Below are positions 1-8,823 of a DNA stretch of 64,000 nt, in pieces (the stretch's first letter is position 1; every line of letters begins with the position of its first letter). The DNA lies in assembly GCA_015066785.1 (NCBI GenBank), contig SVNT01000003.1:62001-126000 (forward strand), read 5' to 3'. A model generated the notes under the pieces. It was given only the letters and a program-made list of their open reading frames with translations. It was not told the origin of the DNA and searched no databases. This DNA comes from Ruminococcus sp. (GTDB taxonomy: Bacteria; Bacillota; Clostridia; Oscillospirales; Ruminococcaceae). A program made the translations under genes and the position numbers.

Positions 1-1561
1 ACTCGATGAAAACACAAAGACATTCACCCTGAAATTCACGCAGGCAGGGGATTTTATACGCACGGCACTCCAGAACCGTGAAAAATCCGTTGCTGTTGTT
101 ATGATGATGGCGTCGAGATACTCGCTTTCGGCCGATAATCTTCAGGAGTGTGAGCGTGATTTCTACACAAAGCTGATGATGGCAAGTATAAAGAAAACGC
201 AGGTAAAGAGCGGTGAAAAATTCCTCAACAACCTTGTATTTCTTGTGAGCGACAGGGCAAACGATATTCCCGTGTGGTACTATATCGACAACCCGATGGT
301 AAAGACTCTCACCATAAGCGAGCCTGACAAATCGGCACGGAGAATGTTCATCGACAGCCAGCTCAGTTACTTTATCGGAAGCGGAAATTACAACGAGAAT
401 GAGATTGAAAGATACAAGCACGAATTTGTCGACCTTACCGACGGTTTCAAGAACCTTGAACTCAACGCACTCAGACTTTTCTGCAAGAATGAGGATTTTC
501 CGCTGTCGAAAATCAAGGACGCAATAAATATGTACAAATACGGCGTGAGAGAAAATCCGTGGAATGACATTCCGAGGGAAAAATTCGAGCACGCAGAGGA
601 ATATATAAGAGAGCGTGTAAAGGGTCAGGACGCAGCGGTTATACAGACCCTTGACATAATAAAGCGTGCGGCGTCGAATATGTCGGGGCTTCAGCATTCG
701 GGCGGCGGAAAGCCGAAGGGTATCCTCTTTTTTGCAGGGCCTACGGGTGTCGGAAAAACCGAGCTTGCAAAGACTGTTGCAAGCCTGCTTTTCGGTGACG
801 ACAGCAACTGCATACGCTTTGATATGAGTGAATATCAGCAATCGCAGTCAGACCAGAAGCTTCTCGGAGCGCCTCCGGGATATGTAGGCTACGAGGAGGG
901 CGGACAGCTCACCAACGCCGTTAAGGAAAGACCGTTTTCAATCATACTGTTCGACGAAATCGAAAAGGCACATCCGTCGATATTCGACAAGTTCCTTCAG
1001 ATTTTAGAGGATGGTCGAATGACGGACGGAAAGGGCGAAACGGTGTATTTCTCGGAAAGCATCATAATCTTCACATCGAACCTCGGAACATACGAAATGG
1101 GTGAGGACGGAAGAAAAGTGCGCAATATATCCGCAGATATGCCGTATGAAGAAATGAGCGAAAAACTCATTACATCGATAAAGAACTACTTTACGCTCCA
1201 GCTCGGAAGACCCGAAATACTCAACCGAATAGGTGAGAATTTCGTGGTGTTCGATTACATCCGTGACGATGTTGCAACGCAGATTATGCAGTCGCAGTTG
1301 AAGAAGGTTACGGCTAAGCTCCGTGAGGAAAAGAACATAGACATAGAAATCGGGGAAAAGGCGTTTGCAATGCTCAAGGGCAAGGCATTCGGAAACCTCG
1401 AAAACGGCGGCCGAGGAATAGGAAATGTTGTCGAAAAGTACTTCATCAATCCTCTGGCGAGAACTATTTTTGACGATGGAATTTCCATCGGCTGCAAGAT
1501 GACGGTAAACGATATTTCGGATGACGGAAAGACAGTAACATTAGACTATACGAAAGCATAA
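1..1561 (+). CDS. ClpB/ClpA-like AAA+ ATPase, 5' end outside the window
   Basis: The reading frame is open from base 2, so the gene begins upstream; the first in-window ATG (101) is internal. Numbered from that ATG, a Walker A motif GPTGVGKT lies near residue 213, a Walker B motif ILFDEIEKAHP near 280, a sensor-1 stretch IIFTSNLG near 322 and RPEILNRI near 370, followed by a ClpB-type C-terminal small domain. This matches the second AAA module of Clp/Hsp100 remodelling ATPases. The roughly 190 residues before it resemble no family I can name. It is the first visible gene of a tight five-gene operon with a kinase and an FHA protein, so it probably remodels a protein complex controlled by phosphorylation; that role is inferred. 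It is not ordinary ClpB, which stands alone and has two AAA modules. Confidence 0.85.
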   Translation, partial: LDENTKTFTLKFTQAGDFIRTALQNREKSVAVVMMMASRYSLSADNLQECERDFYTKLMMASIKKTQVKSGEKFLNNLVFLVSDRANDIPVWYYIDNPMVKTLTISEPDKSARRMFIDSQLSYFIGSGNYNENEIERYKHEFVDLTDGFKNLELNALRLFCKNEDFPLSKIKDAINMYKYGVRENPWNDIPREKFEHAEEYIRERVKGQDAAVIQTLDIIKRAASNMSGLQHSGGGKPKGILFFAGPTGVGKTELAKTVASLLFGDDSNCIRFDMSEYQQSQSDQKLLGAPPGYVGYEEGGQLTNAVKERPFSIILFDEIEKAHPSIFDKFLQILEDGRMTDGKGETVYFSESIIIFTSNLGTYEMGEDGRKVRNISADMPYEEMSEKLITSIKNYFTLQLGRPEILNRIGENFVVFDYIRDDVATQIMQSQLKKVTAKLREEKNIDIEIGEKAFAMLKGKAFGNLENGGRGIGNVVEKYFINPLARTIFDDGISIGCKMTVNDISDDGKTVTLDYTKA

Positions 1562-1579
1562 GCAAAGGAGGGGAAAGAC

Positions 1580-3181
1580 TTGGCGGATAAGGGGAGAAAA
1601 ACTCTTATAATGTCCGACAGACCGAAGGACAGGGTAACTATATCTATGAATGCCGCCAAGGACAGACCTACGGCGTTTATGGGGGTTGAGGATGACAGCC
1701 GAAGCTCTGTTGTAATTTCGGAAAAATCCGTTATCGGAGAGTATACGGTAGAGCGTGTCATAGCTGAAAATACAGGCGAGGCGTCGGTATTCCTCAGCGT
1801 TAAAAACGGCAGCAGATATGTGCTGAAACTCTACCACAAGGACAAAAAACCGAAGGCGGATATACTTTCAAAGCTCCGTGAAATGAAGTCGGATTTTGTG
1901 GCGTCGATATGCGACACGGGCGAGTCGGCGGGAAGATTTTACACCGTTATGCCGTACTATGAAAACGGCGATGTTATGACCGCCGCACCTGTTACCGAGG
2001 AGTTTGTTGAGAAGGTGCTTGTTCCGTCGGTGAATGAGGGGCTTAAAACCCTTCACGGACAGGGAATTATCCACCGTGACATAAAGCCCTCAAACCTTTA
2101 TTTCAAGGAAGATAAAAGGGGAGTTGTCCTCGGGGATTTCGGAATAAGCTCTCTGCTTGACAATGACGCTACCGTAAGGGCAACGGGAATGTCACGCACC
2201 CTGGGATATGCCGCACCTGAAACTTCGGCGGGGTTTGTATCGAAGGAAAGCGATTACTACGCATTTGGCATAACTATACTTCAGCTCGTGACGGGGCATG
2301 ATATTTTTGCAGGAATGACGGAAATGCAGATACTCTACCAGACGCTCAACAAGCGTATTCCCATACCTAAAAATATCTCTCCGAGAATCGCCGTGCTGAT
2401 ACGTGGACTTACGCAGAAGGAACGTAAGGACAGATGGGGATATAACGAGCTTTGTCGCTGGTGCAGGAACGAGTATGTTCCGCTTAACGAGAATTTCAAC
2501 GCACCGACCAAGAATGACGGTTCGGGATTTCTTTTCAGAAATCAGGTTTACTACGACCTCAAATCGCTTACGGAGGCTATGGCGTGGAACTGGGAAGATG
2601 CACTTGTGTATCTTTTCGACGGCGCATTGGAGACAAAGCTGATAAACATAAACAACGGACTTTCACGTGAGGTGGCAACGCTCAAAAAACAGTACAACCG
2701 TGATGTTGCACTGTTCAAGTGCATACGGATACTCAATCCCGACGCACCTATTTTCTTCTGCGGTGAAAAGTATGCGTCGCTGGAGGCTCTGAGTGACGCA
2801 ATCGCAAAGGAATATCCGAAGATAAACGAAAAGGTCGTAAAACTGGTATCAAGCGGATGTCTTTCTTATTACCTTGAACAGAAGGGCTATGATTCCACAG
2901 TGCGTGAAAGACTGAAGGAAATAGCGGACAGAATAGCAATCGGAAAGAGGGAGTATTATTATTCGCTGATGTATTTCCTCAATCCGTCACACAGGTATTC
3001 GGAAAATTTTGCCGACCTTAACGAGCTCGCGGATTATCTTGAAGGTCTGTCCGATGATGAGCGTGAAAGCGTCTGCGGAAAGCTCATCGGAGACGAGAAA
3101 TTCCTGATGTGGATTTCGTCGAAGGGATACAGACAACAGCTTGAAAAGTGGCTTGAACTTTCGCAGAAGGAGGAATGGTGA
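1580..3181 (+). CDS. Ser/Thr protein kinase with C-terminal helical repeats
   Basis: Hanks-type kinase that should phosphorylate Ser/Thr on cytoplasmic partners. The TTG start is chosen because AAAGGAGG ends 8 bases before it. The kinase domain spans about residues 48-305: ATP-binding Lys in VLKLYHK near 83, catalytic HRDIKPSN near 164, DFG near 184 and an APE-like AAPE. No transmembrane segment or PASTA domain is visible, unlike PrkC-type kinases. The C-terminal 220 residues hold three degenerate repeats beginning near 316, 390 and 471, each ending in a short L/W-rich motif. It lies 18 bases after the AAA+ gene and overlaps the next gene by 1 base. The FHA protein two genes downstream is the obvious phospho-reader; that pairing is inference. 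Confidence 0.92.
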   Translation: MADKGRKTLIMSDRPKDRVTISMNAAKDRPTAFMGVEDDSRSSVVISEKSVIGEYTVERVIAENTGEASVFLSVKNGSRYVLKLYHKDKKPKADILSKLREMKSDFVASICDTGESAGRFYTVMPYYENGDVMTAAPVTEEFVEKVLVPSVNEGLKTLHGQGIIHRDIKPSNLYFKEDKRGVVLGDFGISSLLDNDATVRATGMSRTLGYAAPETSAGFVSKESDYYAFGITILQLVTGHDIFAGMTEMQILYQTLNKRIPIPKNISPRIAVLIRGLTQKERKDRWGYNELCRWCRNEYVPLNENFNAPTKNDGSGFLFRNQVYYDLKSLTEAMAWNWEDALVYLFDGALETKLININNGLSREVATLKKQYNRDVALFKCIRILNPDAPIFFCGEKYASLEALSDAIAKEYPKINEKVVKLVSSGCLSYYLEQKGYDSTVRERLKEIADRIAIGKREYYYSLMYFLNPSHRYSENFADLNELADYLEGLSDDERESVCGKLIGDEKFLMWISSKGYRQQLEKWLELSQKEEW

Positions 3182-4410
3182 TGAGCGGGCCTAAATACGG
3201 TCAGATTATTATCGGGGCAATACGCCGTCACAAGCTGATGAAAGAGCTTGACACCGCTCTTGAAAAGCGTGAGTGTAAGGCTCTCCGTCAGAAACAGACA
3301 GCATTGCAGCAGCGTTTTGACAAGCTGTTTTCGGAAAATTCCTTCGATGATGCAGAGAAATTACTCAGCGAGGCAATCGGGAAAATCCCGAACTCCGTAT
3401 CGGTCAGCCGACTGAACAAATACCTCAATGAGCTTTCGGGAATAAAAAAGATGAAATGCTCTCTCGAGGGGGACAGCAAGGCACTTAATTCAGCGAGAGT
3501 CGACAGCGTGGAGAGGTTTTTCCGTGCAGGAAATCTCATACACCTGATGACATCTGCGGTAAACGATGTAAAGCGTGAGCTTGCGGCACAGGAACGCAGT
3601 AAGCAGATGGACGATTTTCTCTCCTCCGATATGGGACGGGAGGAGATAATAGATGTTACCTCGAATGAGCTTTCGGAGGTTTATTACACTCTCCTTGAAG
3701 AGCTTGCGCAGTCGGAAAACTACGAAATCGCAAAAGCTTCCGCAGAGGAGATAATGCATAACAGCGAGTACACCTATGAGCATAAGGAAGAACTGCTGAA
3801 AATGCGTATCGAGTCGATAAGAGTGGAGAGAAAGGCGTCACACAGCGACGGCGAAAGAATGGAACTTGAGTCACGGCTCGAAACACTCTGCGAATACCTC
3901 GGGAAAGAAATTCCCGTGGCGGAAAATATATATAAGCTCCGTGATGATGTCAAGGCACTTGAGCAGGAGGCAGAGCAGGTTTCCATGGGCGATTACATAA
4001 GCGACTCCATGCGTGAGATTATGGGAAAGCTCGGATACAACATTGTCGGAAGCGAAACGCTCGTCGGCAAGAATTACGAAACCGAAAAGGACTTCTACGA
4101 ATTCAGCGACAGCTCGGTGCTGAATGTTTCCACAAACAATGAGGGTGCAGTGCTTTTCGAGGTTGTCGGACGCTCCGACAACGGAGAATTGTCCATGGGC
4201 GACAAAATCGCAGTCAAGGACGATATGGACAAATTCTGCCCCGATTATCAGAGGATAAAGGATATGCTTGCGGAATACGACCTCGATATTACCGACGAAA
4301 GAACCTGCGAGGCGGATATAAGGTATGTCCGTGCGGTGAAGAACGACATACTGACACAGAGAAAGGACTCACAGCGCAGAAAGGCAAGGAGGGAAATGAG
4401 AAATGGCTAG
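3181..4410 (+). CDS. Unknown mostly helical protein of the kinase/FHA operon
   Basis: I do not recognise this 409-residue protein. The start at 3181 is preferred over the in-frame ATG at 3175 because AAGGAGG at 3166-3172 is correctly spaced for 3181; this ATG overlaps the kinase stop codon (TGATG). The N-terminus MSGPKYGQIIIG is followed by long charged helical segments with coiled-coil character (about 20-260). A smaller mixed C-terminal domain (about 265-385) contains NIVGSETLVGKNYE, and the tail is rich in Arg/Lys. No signal peptide or membrane segment is seen. The 3' end overlaps the FHA gene by 8 bases. Tight coupling suggests a scaffold or substrate of the kinase, but no function can be claimed. 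Confidence 0.8.
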   Translation: MSGPKYGQIIIGAIRRHKLMKELDTALEKRECKALRQKQTALQQRFDKLFSENSFDDAEKLLSEAIGKIPNSVSVSRLNKYLNELSGIKKMKCSLEGDSKALNSARVDSVERFFRAGNLIHLMTSAVNDVKRELAAQERSKQMDDFLSSDMGREEIIDVTSNELSEVYYTLLEELAQSENYEIAKASAEEIMHNSEYTYEHKEELLKMRIESIRVERKASHSDGERMELESRLETLCEYLGKEIPVAENIYKLRDDVKALEQEAEQVSMGDYISDSMREIMGKLGYNIVGSETLVGKNYETEKDFYEFSDSSVLNVSTNNEGAVLFEVVGRSDNGELSMGDKIAVKDDMDKFCPDYQRIKDMLAEYDLDITDERTCEADIRYVRAVKNDILTQRKDSQRRKARREMRNG

Positions 4411-4840
4411 GGAAGTAAGAGTATGCGACAACTGCGGAACAAGCAACTCCATCGACAGACTTGAGTGTGAACAGTGCGGATACGACCTCAGCTTTACCGT
4501 GCCTACGATTGAAAACGAAGGCGACGAAGGCGGAAAGAAAAAGATATGGCGCATTACCTCCAACAGCGGAATTGCAAGTGCGGAAATCGGCGCAGAGGAG
4601 CTTGTCGGCAGAGAGGGTACAATCCTTTCGGACTATGTCAACAGCAGTGACTATATCAGCCGTAAGCACGCACGCCTGAATATCATCGACGGAAAGCTGT
4701 ATGTTGTGGATTACAGCACAAACGGAACAACACTCAACGGCGTGAAAATTCCGCAGAATGAAAGCGTAGAGGTTTCGGAAGGCGATGAGCTTGCCTTTGC
4801 CGATATGGCTTTCAGGGTGACAAGTGAATATGCAGATTGA
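4403..4840 (+). CDS. Zinc-ribbon and FHA domain protein
   Basis: Small cytoplasmic phosphothreonine-binding adaptor. A four-cysteine zinc ribbon (C8, C11, C23, C26; CDNCG then CEQCG) is followed by an FHA domain at about residues 55-140. The conserved FHA residues are present: GRE near 69, SRKH near 84 and STNG with TTLNG near 105. FHA domains bind phosphothreonine peptides, and the kinase two genes upstream is the natural writer. The gene overlaps both neighbours (8 bases upstream, 11 downstream), which suggests translational coupling. The domain call is secure; the partner assignment is inferred from context. Confidence 0.92.
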   Translation: MAREVRVCDNCGTSNSIDRLECEQCGYDLSFTVPTIENEGDEGGKKKIWRITSNSGIASAEIGAEELVGREGTILSDYVNSSDYISRKHARLNIIDGKLYVVDYSTNGTTLNGVKIPQNESVEVSEGDELAFADMAFRVTSEYAD

Positions 4841-5396
4841 CAGAATATATTTCCCCGTGACAACGCTCGGTTACGGGCGTCGTCTGGGAATATGGACTAT
4901 CGGTTGCCCGAGAAGGTGTGAGGGTTGCTCCAACCCCGAGCTTCAGGTGACAGACCCGACACGTAATGTCTCTGTCGGAGATGTCATTGCCCTTGCAAAG
5001 CGTTATATCGGCGAGGCAGACGGCATAACCATCACCGGAGGAGAGCCGTTCTTTCAGCCCGAGGAGCTTTATGGGCTTTTATCGGGACTGCGTGAAATCG
5101 GCTACTCAGATATACTCATCTATACGGGTTTTGCGATAGAGGAATTGTATGAGCGTGGGGGAGTTTATTCCGACGCTCTTGCCCTTGCGGGAGTGGTGAT
5201 TGACGGGGAATACATCCCCTCTCTCGATGACGGAAAGGGCATACGTGGCTCGTCAAATCAGCGGATACATATCCTCAATCCTGCACTTGCCGAAAGGTAC
5301 GCCGACGCAGATTACTGCAAAAGAGAGAGCGTTATCGTAAATTCGGGAGGGCACATAATGACGATAGGAATTCCTGATTTCAGGAAAGATAAATAA
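4830..5396 (+). CDS. Small radical SAM enzyme, NrdG-like activase fold
   Basis: A 188-residue single-cluster radical SAM protein. From the ATG at 4830 the cluster motif CxxxCxxC is C26, C30, C33 and the SAM-binding GGEP is at 70-73; a C-terminal GIRGSSNQ motif is typical of activase-like members. AGGGTGA at 4814-4820 suits the ATG at 4830 better than the GTG at 4824. The closest familiar family is the anaerobic ribonucleotide reductase activase, but no nrdD lies nearby. Here it ends a kinase/FHA/AAA+ operon, so it may install a glycyl radical or modify a peptide in another partner. The true substrate cannot be read from the window. Confidence 0.88.
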   Translation: MQIDRIYFPVTTLGYGRRLGIWTIGCPRRCEGCSNPELQVTDPTRNVSVGDVIALAKRYIGEADGITITGGEPFFQPEELYGLLSGLREIGYSDILIYTGFAIEELYERGGVYSDALALAGVVIDGEYIPSLDDGKGIRGSSNQRIHILNPALAERYADADYCKRESVIVNSGGHIMTIGIPDFRKDK

Positions 5397-5410
5397 TTTT
5401 TATGTAACCC

Positions 5411-5439
5411 TTTACATTATGACAAAAATATAGTAAAAT
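5411..5439 (+). promoter_or_regulatory. Sigma-A type promoter for glyA
   Basis: TTTACA (5411-5416), a 17-base spacer and TAAAAT (5434-5439) lie just upstream of glyA in the gap after the radical SAM gene. No glycine or purine riboswitch fits in this short leader. Confidence 0.55.
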
Positions 5440-5476
5440 ATATTTGAATATTTTTTATGAAACGAGGTAATTTGAA

Positions 5477-6730
5477 ATGCACGAAAATATGATGGATACA
5501 ATCGGATTTGTGACTTCTGTTGACAAGGAAGTCGGAGAGGCTATGAGCACTGAGCTTTCCCGTCAGAGAAGAAATCTTGAGCTTATTGCAAGTGAGAATA
5601 TCGTTTCTCCCGCAGTTATGGCTGCTATGGGAAGTGTTCTCACAAACAAGTACGCTGAAGGCTACCCCGGAAAGAGATACTACGGCGGATGTCAGTGCGT
5701 TGACGTTGTTGAGCAGATTGCTATTGACAGAGCGTGCAAGCTCTTCGGTGCAAAGTATGCAAATGTACAGGCACATTCGGGCGCACAGGCAAATACAGCA
5801 GTTTATTTCGCACTTCTTGAACCCGGTGATACTGTAATGGGAATGAGCCTTGCTCACGGCGGACACCTCACACACGGTTCACCCGTAAATATGTCGGGCA
5901 AGTACTTCAACTTTGTATCCTACGGTCTCGGCGATGACGAAGTTATCAACTATGACGATGTAAAGGCTATGGCTCTTGAATGCAAGCCCAAGCTCATCGT
6001 TGCAGGTGCTTCAGCTTATCCGAGAGTGATTGATTTCGAAAAGCTCTCAGCTATCGCAAAGGAAGTCGGCGCATACCTTATGGTCGATATGGCTCATATC
6101 GCAGGTCTTGTTGCAGGAGGAGTACATCCTTCTCCCGTACCTTACGCTGATATTACAACAACTACAACACACAAGACTCTCCGTGGTCCCCGTGGAGGAC
6201 TTATCCTCACAAACGACGAAGAGCTTGCAAAGAAGATAAACAAGGCTATCTTCCCCGGAACGCAGGGTGGCCCTCTTATGCACACAATTGCTGCGAAGGC
6301 TGTATGTTTCGGTGAGGCTCTCAAGCCCGAATTCAAGACATATGCTGAAAACATCGTGAAGAATGCGGCTGCACTTGCTGACGGTCTTGTAAAGCGTGGA
6401 TTCAACCTCGTTTCAGGCGGAACAGACAACCACCTCATGCTCGTAGACCTCAGACCTTTCGACCTTACAGGTAAGGAGTTTGAGCGCAGACTTGACGAAG
6501 TATATATCACAGTAAACAAGAATGCAATCCCCAACGACCCCCAGAGCCCGTTCATTACAAGCGGTATCAGAGTGGGAACTCCCGCTGTTACAAGCCGTGG
6601 ACTCGGTGTTGAGGAAATGGAACAGATTGCAGAGTTTATGTATCTCGCTGCAACGGATTTCGAGGCTAACGCAGACAAAATCCGTGAGGGCGTAAACGCT
6701 ATCTGCAAGAAATTCCCGCTTTACGAATAA
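5477..6730 (+). CDS. glyA: Serine hydroxymethyltransferase
   Basis: PLP enzyme that interconverts serine and glycine and charges tetrahydrofolate with one-carbon units; cytoplasmic. At 417 residues it has the usual bacterial length. Family motifs are present: IASENIVS near the N-terminus, [13 protein letters not shown] for substrate binding, QAHSGAQAN, and the PLP-binding Lys233 in [14 protein letters not shown]. The ATG follows AACGAGGTAA. The stop TAA overlaps the ATG of the esterase gene by one base, so the two genes are probably co-translated. Confidence 0.98.
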   Translation: MHENMMDTIGFVTSVDKEVGEAMSTELSRQRRNLELIASENIVSPAVMAAMGSVLTNKYAEGYPGKRYYGGCQCVDVVEQIAIDRACKLFGAKYANVQAHSGAQANTAVYFALLEPGDTVMGMSLAHGGHLTHGSPVNMSGKYFNFVSYGLGDDEVINYDDVKAMALECKPKLIVAGASAYPRVIDFEKLSAIAKEVGAYLMVDMAHIAGLVAGGVHPSPVPYADITTTTTHKTLRGPRGGLILTNDEELAKKINKAIFPGTQGGPLMHTIAAKAVCFGEALKPEFKTYAENIVKNAAALADGLVKRGFNLVSGGTDNHLMLVDLRPFDLTGKEFERRLDEVYITVNKNAIPNDPQSPFITSGIRVGTPAVTSRGLGVEEMEQIAEFMYLAATDFEANADKIREGVNAICKKFPLYE

Positions 6731-7488
6731 TGGCGTCGTTCTGCGGAACGGTATACTCAAAAGCGCTCGGGATGGACACAAATCTCAATATAATTACACC
6801 GCGCGGAAAATCGTCGGCAGCAACCGGCGCTGCTCCGCGCGTTGCGTATTTATTGCACGGTCTCAGCGATAATGCTGCGGCGTGGATTGAAAACACCTGC
6901 CTGCGTGAGTATGCCGATAAATACAATATGGCATTCGTTATGCCCGAAGTGCAGAGAGGGTTCTATATCGATGCGGCGTATGGACTTGACTACTTCACCT
7001 ACATAGCGGATGAACTCCCCGAAATTGTGGGGAAAATATTCAATTTTTCGCACAAGCGTGAGGATACATACATCTTCGGACTTTCGATGGGCGGATACGG
7101 CGCCCTTAAAATCGGAATGAAACGCCCCTCACATTTTGCAGGAATAGGCGGATTTTCGAGCGTGTGCAGTCTTAAAGACGGACTTGCAAACGACGATGTA
7201 CTTATCCCCCGCAAAGAAATAGCGGGAGTGCTGGGAGAGAGCAATGAGCTCCTCGAAAAAGAAGAACTCCTCACAATCGCAAGAGAATTTTCAGCTTGCA
7301 GGGAAAAGCCTGAAATCTATATTTCCTGCGGAAAAGGCGATTTTCTTCTCGATATGAACAGGGAGTTTGAATATAAGCTCGGCGAAATGAAAATTCCGCA
7401 TATTTATGAGGAATGGACGGGAATACACAACTGGAAATTCTGGAGAGAGTCTTTGGAAAAGGCTCTTGCGGTATTTCTGGGAGAATAA
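6730..7488 (+). CDS. Alpha/beta hydrolase, putative esterase
   Basis: A 252-residue esterase of the PF00756 (esterase D / tributyrin esterase) group. The nucleophile Ser119 sits in GLSMGGYGA; an early LLHGLSDN supplies the oxyanion-hole region, and His233 in GIHNW is the probable catalytic base. No signal peptide is seen, so the enzyme is likely cytoplasmic. It may cleave short-chain acyl esters or act as an S-formylglutathione hydrolase-type enzyme; the substrate cannot be settled. The ATG overlaps the glyA stop (TAATG) with no separate strong ribosome binding site, which points to translational coupling. Confidence 0.85.
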   Translation: MASFCGTVYSKALGMDTNLNIITPRGKSSAATGAAPRVAYLLHGLSDNAAAWIENTCLREYADKYNMAFVMPEVQRGFYIDAAYGLDYFTYIADELPEIVGKIFNFSHKREDTYIFGLSMGGYGALKIGMKRPSHFAGIGGFSSVCSLKDGLANDDVLIPRKEIAGVLGESNELLEKEELLTIAREFSACREKPEIYISCGKGDFLLDMNREFEYKLGEMKIPHIYEEWTGIHNWKFWRESLEKALAVFLGE

Positions 7489-7510
7489 AATCTGAACAGA
7501 GGTGAATGAA

Positions 7511-8785
7511 GTGGCAACTCCGTTGGCGGACAGAATAAGACCGAAAAATCTTGACGAAATCGTCGGACAGACGCATCTTATCGGCGAGGGAAAACCTCTC
7601 CGCCGTATAATTGAGAGCAAGAAAGTGCCGAATATGATTTTCTACGGCTCTTCGGGAATAGGTAAGACGACGGTTGCGAGAATAATCGCAGAGCAGACAG
7701 ACCTCAAACTGCATAAGCTCAACGGAACATCTGCGTCGGTTGCGGATATAAAGGAAATCATTGCAGATTGCGATACAATCGACGGTTGCAACGGAATTCT
7801 CCTCTATCTTGACGAGATACAGTATCTTAACAAAAAGCAGCAGCAATCACTTCTGGAATACATCGAAAACGGGCAGATTACGCTGATAGCGTCAACAACG
7901 GAAAATCCGTATTTTTATGTATACAACGCAATCGTAAGCCGTTGCACCGTGTTTGAGTTCAAGCCGGTGAAGGCAGAAGAAGTTGTTCCCGCTGTTGAGC
8001 GTGCCTTCAAACTTGCAGGAGAGGATATGAACACCGAAATCATACTTGACGACGGTGTCGCCGAGTACATTGCAAGAGGGTGCGGCGGCGATGTCAGAAA
8101 ATCGGTGAACACCGTTGAATTCTGCGCACTTTCGGGGGATATTACACCCAAGGGTGTGTACGTTTCGATGTCACTTGCGAAGGAGCTTACGCAGAGAAGC
8201 AATATGCGTTACGACCGTGACGGCGATAATCACTACGATTTATTGTCGGCACTCCAGAAATCAATACGTGGCTCGGATGAAAACGCCGCACTTCATTATG
8301 CGGCAAGACTTCTTGAGGCGGGTGACCTCATATCTATCTGCCGCAGACTTCTTGTTATAGCTGCAGAGGATATAGGACTTGCGTATCCGTCGGCAATACC
8401 GATAGTCAAGGCGTGCGTGGATTCCGCAGTTCAGCTGGGACTTCCCGAGGCGAGAGTTCCCATTGCCGATGCCGTTGTACTGCTTGCGACTGCACCGAAA
8501 TCCAACAGCGCATATATGGCTATGAATATGGCGATTGAGGATATAAAAAGCGGAATAACGGGGGATTTCCCGAGGTGCTTGCAGAACAAGCACTTTGACG
8601 GTGCCGACGCCGAGGTTAAGGGTCAGCACTACCTCTATCCGCACGATTATCCCAACCACTATGTCCGTCAGCAGTATCTTCCCGATGAGCTGAAGGACAG
8701 GGTTTATTATGAATTCGGCGATAACAAGCTGGAGCAGGCGGCACTTATGTACCGCAAAAAAATTCTGGAAGAAAACAAGACATAG
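7511..8785 (+). CDS. rarA: Replication-associated recombination protein A, AAA+ ATPase
   Basis: RarA/MgsA acts at stalled replication forks and is related to clamp-loader ATPases. The GTG at 7511 is chosen: it yields the typical N-terminus MATPLADRIRP, and AGAGGTG is 6 bases upstream, whereas the GTG at 7502 lies inside that binding site. Walker A GSSGIGKTT lies near residue 47 and Walker B LYLDEIQ near 98. The C-terminal half carries the family's tetramerisation region, with HYLYPHDYPNHYV near the end. At 424 residues it has normal length. An intrinsic terminator follows directly. Confidence 0.96.
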   Translation: MATPLADRIRPKNLDEIVGQTHLIGEGKPLRRIIESKKVPNMIFYGSSGIGKTTVARIIAEQTDLKLHKLNGTSASVADIKEIIADCDTIDGCNGILLYLDEIQYLNKKQQQSLLEYIENGQITLIASTTENPYFYVYNAIVSRCTVFEFKPVKAEEVVPAVERAFKLAGEDMNTEIILDDGVAEYIARGCGGDVRKSVNTVEFCALSGDITPKGVYVSMSLAKELTQRSNMRYDRDGDNHYDLLSALQKSIRGSDENAALHYAARLLEAGDLISICRRLLVIAAEDIGLAYPSAIPIVKACVDSAVQLGLPEARVPIADAVVLLATAPKSNSAYMAMNMAIEDIKSGITGDFPRCLQNKHFDGADAEVKGQHYLYPHDYPNHYVRQQYLPDELKDRVYYEFGDNKLEQAALMYRKKILEENKT

Positions 8786-8786
8786 C

Positions 8787-8823
8787 AAAAGCCGACAAGG
8801 GAATATTCCTTGTCGGCTTTTTT
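8787..8823 (+). terminator. Intrinsic terminator after rarA
   Basis: A GC-rich inverted repeat, AAAAGCCGACAAGG with CCTTGTCGGCTTTT, around a 7-base loop and followed by Ts. The As on the 5' side also let it serve the convergent S1-domain gene. Confidence 0.9.

Noticed and set aside
4830-5396. Standard anaerobic ribonucleotide reductase activase NrdG
   Set aside because: The fold fits, but no nrdD is present and the gene is embedded in a kinase/FHA operon, so the name is not justified.
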